This document shows, piece after piece, positions 61,989 through 64,000 of a DNA stretch of 64,000 nt. The DNA lies in contig NZ_JOEY01000060.1 in assembly GCF_000718165.1 (NCBI RefSeq), forward strand, positions 1 through 64,000, read 5' to 3'. Source of the DNA: Streptomyces fulvoviolaceus (GTDB lineage: Bacteria; Actinomycetota; Actinomycetes; Streptomycetales; Streptomycetaceae). A program made the position numbers and the translations under genes. Each line of letters starts with the position of its first letter. Position 1 is the stretch's first letter. The notes beneath the pieces were generated by a model, which was given only the letters and a program-made list of their open reading frames with translations, made no database searches and was not told the origin of the DNA.

Positions 61989-62399
61989 GGCCGGCTTGGC
62001 CTGCGTGACGTGGTCTCCCCTCGTGCGCGGCGGCGGGCAGCATTCCCGCCCACGTCACCTCCCCCGCACGAGGAGCCGCCCCGTCATGTGCCGCACCACA
62101 GAGCTCACCTCCCGGCGGGCGGTCCTGGGCGCCTTCACCGCCTCCGCCGCGGACGGCGCGTTCACCGAGCACCCCCTCGGCCGCGGCGACGCGCCCGGGA
62201 CACGCACCGGCCACTGGGCACTGGCGGCCTCGGACGGCGGCAGGCTCGCCCTCACGTTCCCCGGTTCGGACCGCCCGGAGCGGGACCTGGAAGTGCTCCA
62301 CGTCGACGGCGAGGTGCTGAGAGTCCGGGAGTCCGGGAGTCCGGGAGTCCGGAAATATTGCGCCCCTTCGACCGCACTCCATCCGGCACACTCGCCCCC
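61989..62399 (+). other. Region with a possible truncated Tat-exported protein and an 8-base repeat
   Basis: This 411-base stretch between the dehydrogenase and the isomerase-family gene holds a possible short gene from ATG 62086 (GAGGAG upstream; leader MCRTTELTSRRAVLGAF, which looks like a Tat signal). The frame runs through four copies of AGTCCGGG at 62322-62353 and then into the next gene, so the end is not natural. It may be a relic or an unstable gene. Confidence 0.4.
62322..62353 (+). repeat. Four tandem copies of AGTCCGGG
   Basis: Three exact copies and a fourth with one change (AGTCCGGA). Since eight is not a multiple of three, a gain or loss of one copy would change the frame of any gene reading through. 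Confidence 0.85.
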
Positions 62400-63131
62400 A
62401 TGGAGACACTCGAGTTCATCCAAACCCTGGAGCAGGATGGCCTGTTGCTGGCCGCGGCCGCCGAGGAGGCCGGCACCGACGCCAAGGTGCCGACCTGCCC
62501 GGAGTGGCAGGTGAAGGACCTGGTGCGGCACACCGGGGCGGTGCACCGCTGGGCGGCGTCGTTCGTCGCCGAGCAGGCCACCTCCCCCCGCCCCTTCGGT
62601 GGCCTCCCCGACCTCGACGGCGCCGAGCTGCTGGCCTGGTTCCGGACGGGGCACCGGCATCTCGTCGACACCCTCTCCGCAGCCCGACCCGACGTGCAGT
62701 GCTGGCAATTCCTGCCCGCTCCGTCGCCGCTCGCGTTCTGGGCGCGGCGGCAGGCGCACGAGACGGCCGTGCACCGGTTCGACGCAGAGGCCGCGCGCGG
62801 TGGCACCCCCGACGAACTCGCCCGGGACTTCGCGGCCGACGGCATCGACGAGTTGTTGCTCGGCTTCCACGCCCGCTCCAGGAGCAGGGTCCGCAGCGAG
62901 GTGCCCCGGGTACTGCGGGTACGGGCGACGGACGCGGACGGCGCCGTGTGGACCGTACGACTGACGCAGGAACCGCCCGCGGCCGTTCGGAACGACGTCG
63001 GGGACGCCGACTGCGAACTGGCCGGACCCGCCGCGCGGTTGTATCTCTCGCTGTGGAACCGGCTGCCGTTCCCGAGCCTCACCGGGGACGCGTCGGTCGC
63101 CGAGCTGTGGCGGGAGAAGTCCGCCGTGTGA
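62400..63131 (+). CDS. Maleylpyruvate isomerase family mycothiol-dependent enzyme
   Basis: A 243-residue DinB-fold protein. It begins METLEFIQTLEQDGLLLAAAAEEAG and has the family blocks VPTCPEWQVKDLVRHTGAVHRW and WARRQAHETAVHRFDAE, with the three metal-binding residues (His in VRHTG, Glu and His in HETAVHR). These proteins use mycothiol, the main thiol in actinobacteria. The substrate cannot be told from the sequence. The start at 62400 fits the family length. Confidence 0.92.
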   Translation: METLEFIQTLEQDGLLLAAAAEEAGTDAKVPTCPEWQVKDLVRHTGAVHRWAASFVAEQATSPRPFGGLPDLDGAELLAWFRTGHRHLVDTLSAARPDVQCWQFLPAPSPLAFWARRQAHETAVHRFDAEAARGGTPDELARDFAADGIDELLLGFHARSRSRVRSEVPRVLRVRATDADGAVWTVRLTQEPPAAVRNDVGDADCELAGPAARLYLSLWNRLPFPSLTGDASVAELWREKSAV

Positions 63132-63145
63132 TCCGCGAGCCCGGC

Positions 63146-63526
63146 TCAGTCCGTGGCCAGCATCCGGGTCAACACCGCGCGCTGCACCGGGAGTACGTCG
63201 CCGTGCAGCGCGCGCCCCCGCTCGGTGAGCGCCACACGGACGCCCCGGCGGTCCTCCGCACACATGGCGCGTTCGACGAGCCCGTCCTTCTCCAGCCGGG
63301 CGATCAGCCGCGACAGCGCGCTCTGGCTGAGATGGACCCGCTCGGAGATCTCCTGCACGCGGTAGGCACAGGAGTCGCCGGACAGCACGTCCAGTACCTC
63401 GAAGTCGCTGGCGCACAGGCCGTGTTGGTGCAGCGCGCGGTCGAGTTCGCACTGTGTGCGGGCATGCAGCGCCAGGATGTCCCGCCACTGTTCCGCGAGT
63501 GCCTGTTCGACCTTCTTCGCCGCCAT
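63146..63526 (-). CDS. MarR-family transcriptional regulator
   Basis: A 126-residue MarR repressor with the winged helix in VQEISERVHLSQSALSRLIARLEKDGLVERAMCAEDRRGVRVALTERG. It is divergent from an MFS efflux gene and likely represses it. I chose ATG 63526 (MAAKKVEQALAEQW), the usual MarR length; the frame continues upstream as a shadow. Confidence 0.93.
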   Translation of the reverse strand: MAAKKVEQALAEQWRDILALHARTQCELDRALHQHGLCASDFEVLDVLSGDSCAYRVQEISERVHLSQSALSRLIARLEKDGLVERAMCAEDRRGVRVALTERGRALHGDVLPVQRAVLTRMLATD

Positions 63527-63556
63527 GGGCGCACCGTAGCAGAGGAGCGAGTTTAT

Positions 63557-63590
63557 TGCATCGGAATTAAATGCATTTGCATTCGATGCA
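63557..63590. promoter_or_regulatory. Nested inverted repeats between MarR and MFS genes (likely MarR operator)
   Basis: TGCATCG (63557-63563) and CGATGCA (63584-63590) form outer arms, and AATGCA-TT-TGCATT (63570-63583) inner arms. The stretch is AT-rich and lies between divergent MarR and efflux genes, the usual place for a MarR operator. Confidence 0.7.
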
Positions 63591-63611
63591 TGCGCATGTA
63601 GTGTCTCCGGC

Positions 63612-64000
63612 ATGACCTCTCCGCTCACCACCCCCGCATCTGAGGGACATTGGACACCCCGGCTGTGGGGCACCCTGCTGGTGCTGTGCGCCGCGATGTT
63701 CCTGGACGCGCTGGACGTGTCGATGGTCGGCGTCGCACTGCCGTCCATCGGCTCCGACCTCGGCCTGTCGACCTCGACGCTGCAATGGATCGTCAGCGGC
63801 TACATCCTCGGCTACGGCGGACTGCTGCTCCTCGGCGGACGGACCGCCGACCTGCTCGGCCGGCGTCAGGTATTCCTGGTGGCCCTCGGCGTCTTCGCGC
63901 TCGCCTCGCTGCTCGGCGGGCTCGTCGACTCGGGCCCGCTGCTGATCGCCAGCCGCTTCATCAAGGGCCTGAGCGCGGCGTTCACGGCGCCCGCCGGTCT
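63612..64000 (+). CDS. MFS drug efflux transporter, DHA2 (EmrB/QacA) type; cut by the window end
   Basis: The 5' end of an MFS gene; the window stops after about 129 codons. It opens MTSPLTTPASEGHWTPRLWGT and has the typical first helix (LVLCAAMFLDALDVSMVGVALPSIGSDL) and LQWIVSGYILGYGGLLLLGGRTADLLGRRQVF, the motif A of DHA2 pumps. It is divergent from the MarR gene and probably exports a toxic compound. The gene continues past 64000. Confidence 0.9.
   Translation, partial: MTSPLTTPASEGHWTPRLWGTLLVLCAAMFLDALDVSMVGVALPSIGSDLGLSTSTLQWIVSGYILGYGGLLLLGGRTADLLGRRQVFLVALGVFALASLLGGLVDSGPLLIASRFIKGLSAAFTAPAG

Overview
The window is very GC-rich chromosomal DNA from an actinomycete, almost certainly a Streptomyces. 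The signs are codon bias, frequent GTG starts, a Tat-exported GH11 xylanase with an acetylxylan esterase, a streptogrisin-type protease, the XRE/DUF397/ATPase triad, a DUF574-type methyltransferase and a mycothiol-dependent isomerase family protein. I saw no rRNA, tRNA, CRISPR array or intact insertion sequence.

Layout. 0.2-5 kb: a PQQ-repeat Ser/Thr kinase, an NADH-dehydrogenase-like flavoprotein, a LysR remnant and a NarK-type transporter. 5.3-10 kb: a xylan-degradation pair (xlnC-axeA), a secreted beta-helix protein and an FGE-like (SUMF1) protein. 10.3-13.7 kb: an iron-uptake operon made of a fused EfeU-EfeO and the Tat peroxidase EfeB behind a putative iron box. 13.7-24 kb: a phytase-like esterase, a complete BMP-type (nucleoside) ABC transporter, a ThuA-like protein, a LacI regulator, an amidohydrolase/deaminase and an IclR regulator. 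Two near-identical CCAAAACGTTTTGG-type palindromes mark a likely LacI regulon.

24.1-42 kb: a large catabolic cluster of unknown substrate. It has a KstR-like TetR, a KstD-like flavoprotein, a ferredoxin reductase, two divergent paralogous TetR regulators, a 3Fe-4S ferredoxin, a P450, an SDR, a metal-dependent amidohydrolase, a normal M24 protein overlapping an M24 homologue that has lost its metal ligands, an enoyl-CoA hydratase, a tandem CaiB-type CoA transferase, a small unknown protein, an acyl-CoA synthetase and an MFS pump. The layout suggests oxidation, hydrolysis or decarboxylation, CoA activation and beta-oxidation-like breakdown. This is the best candidate for an undescribed pathway here.

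42-49.5 kb: the XRE/DUF397/HATPase signalling triad, a methyltransferase, a membrane protein, a secreted GH92 mannosidase and a secreted serine protease. 49.6-58.2 kb: a self-contained molybdenum module (Mo-bisPGD oxidoreductase, 7Fe ferredoxin, ferredoxin reductase, AraC regulator, moaE-moaA-moaD, CBS protein). It lies between two copies of the 5' end of one MFS gene (316 bp direct repeats), which looks like the footprint of an integration or rearrangement. 58.2-64 kb: a decayed folD fragment, a LysR regulator divergent from an FdhF/YdeP-type formate dehydrogenase, a mycothiol-dependent isomerase-family protein, and a MarR regulator divergent from an MFS pump that runs off the end.
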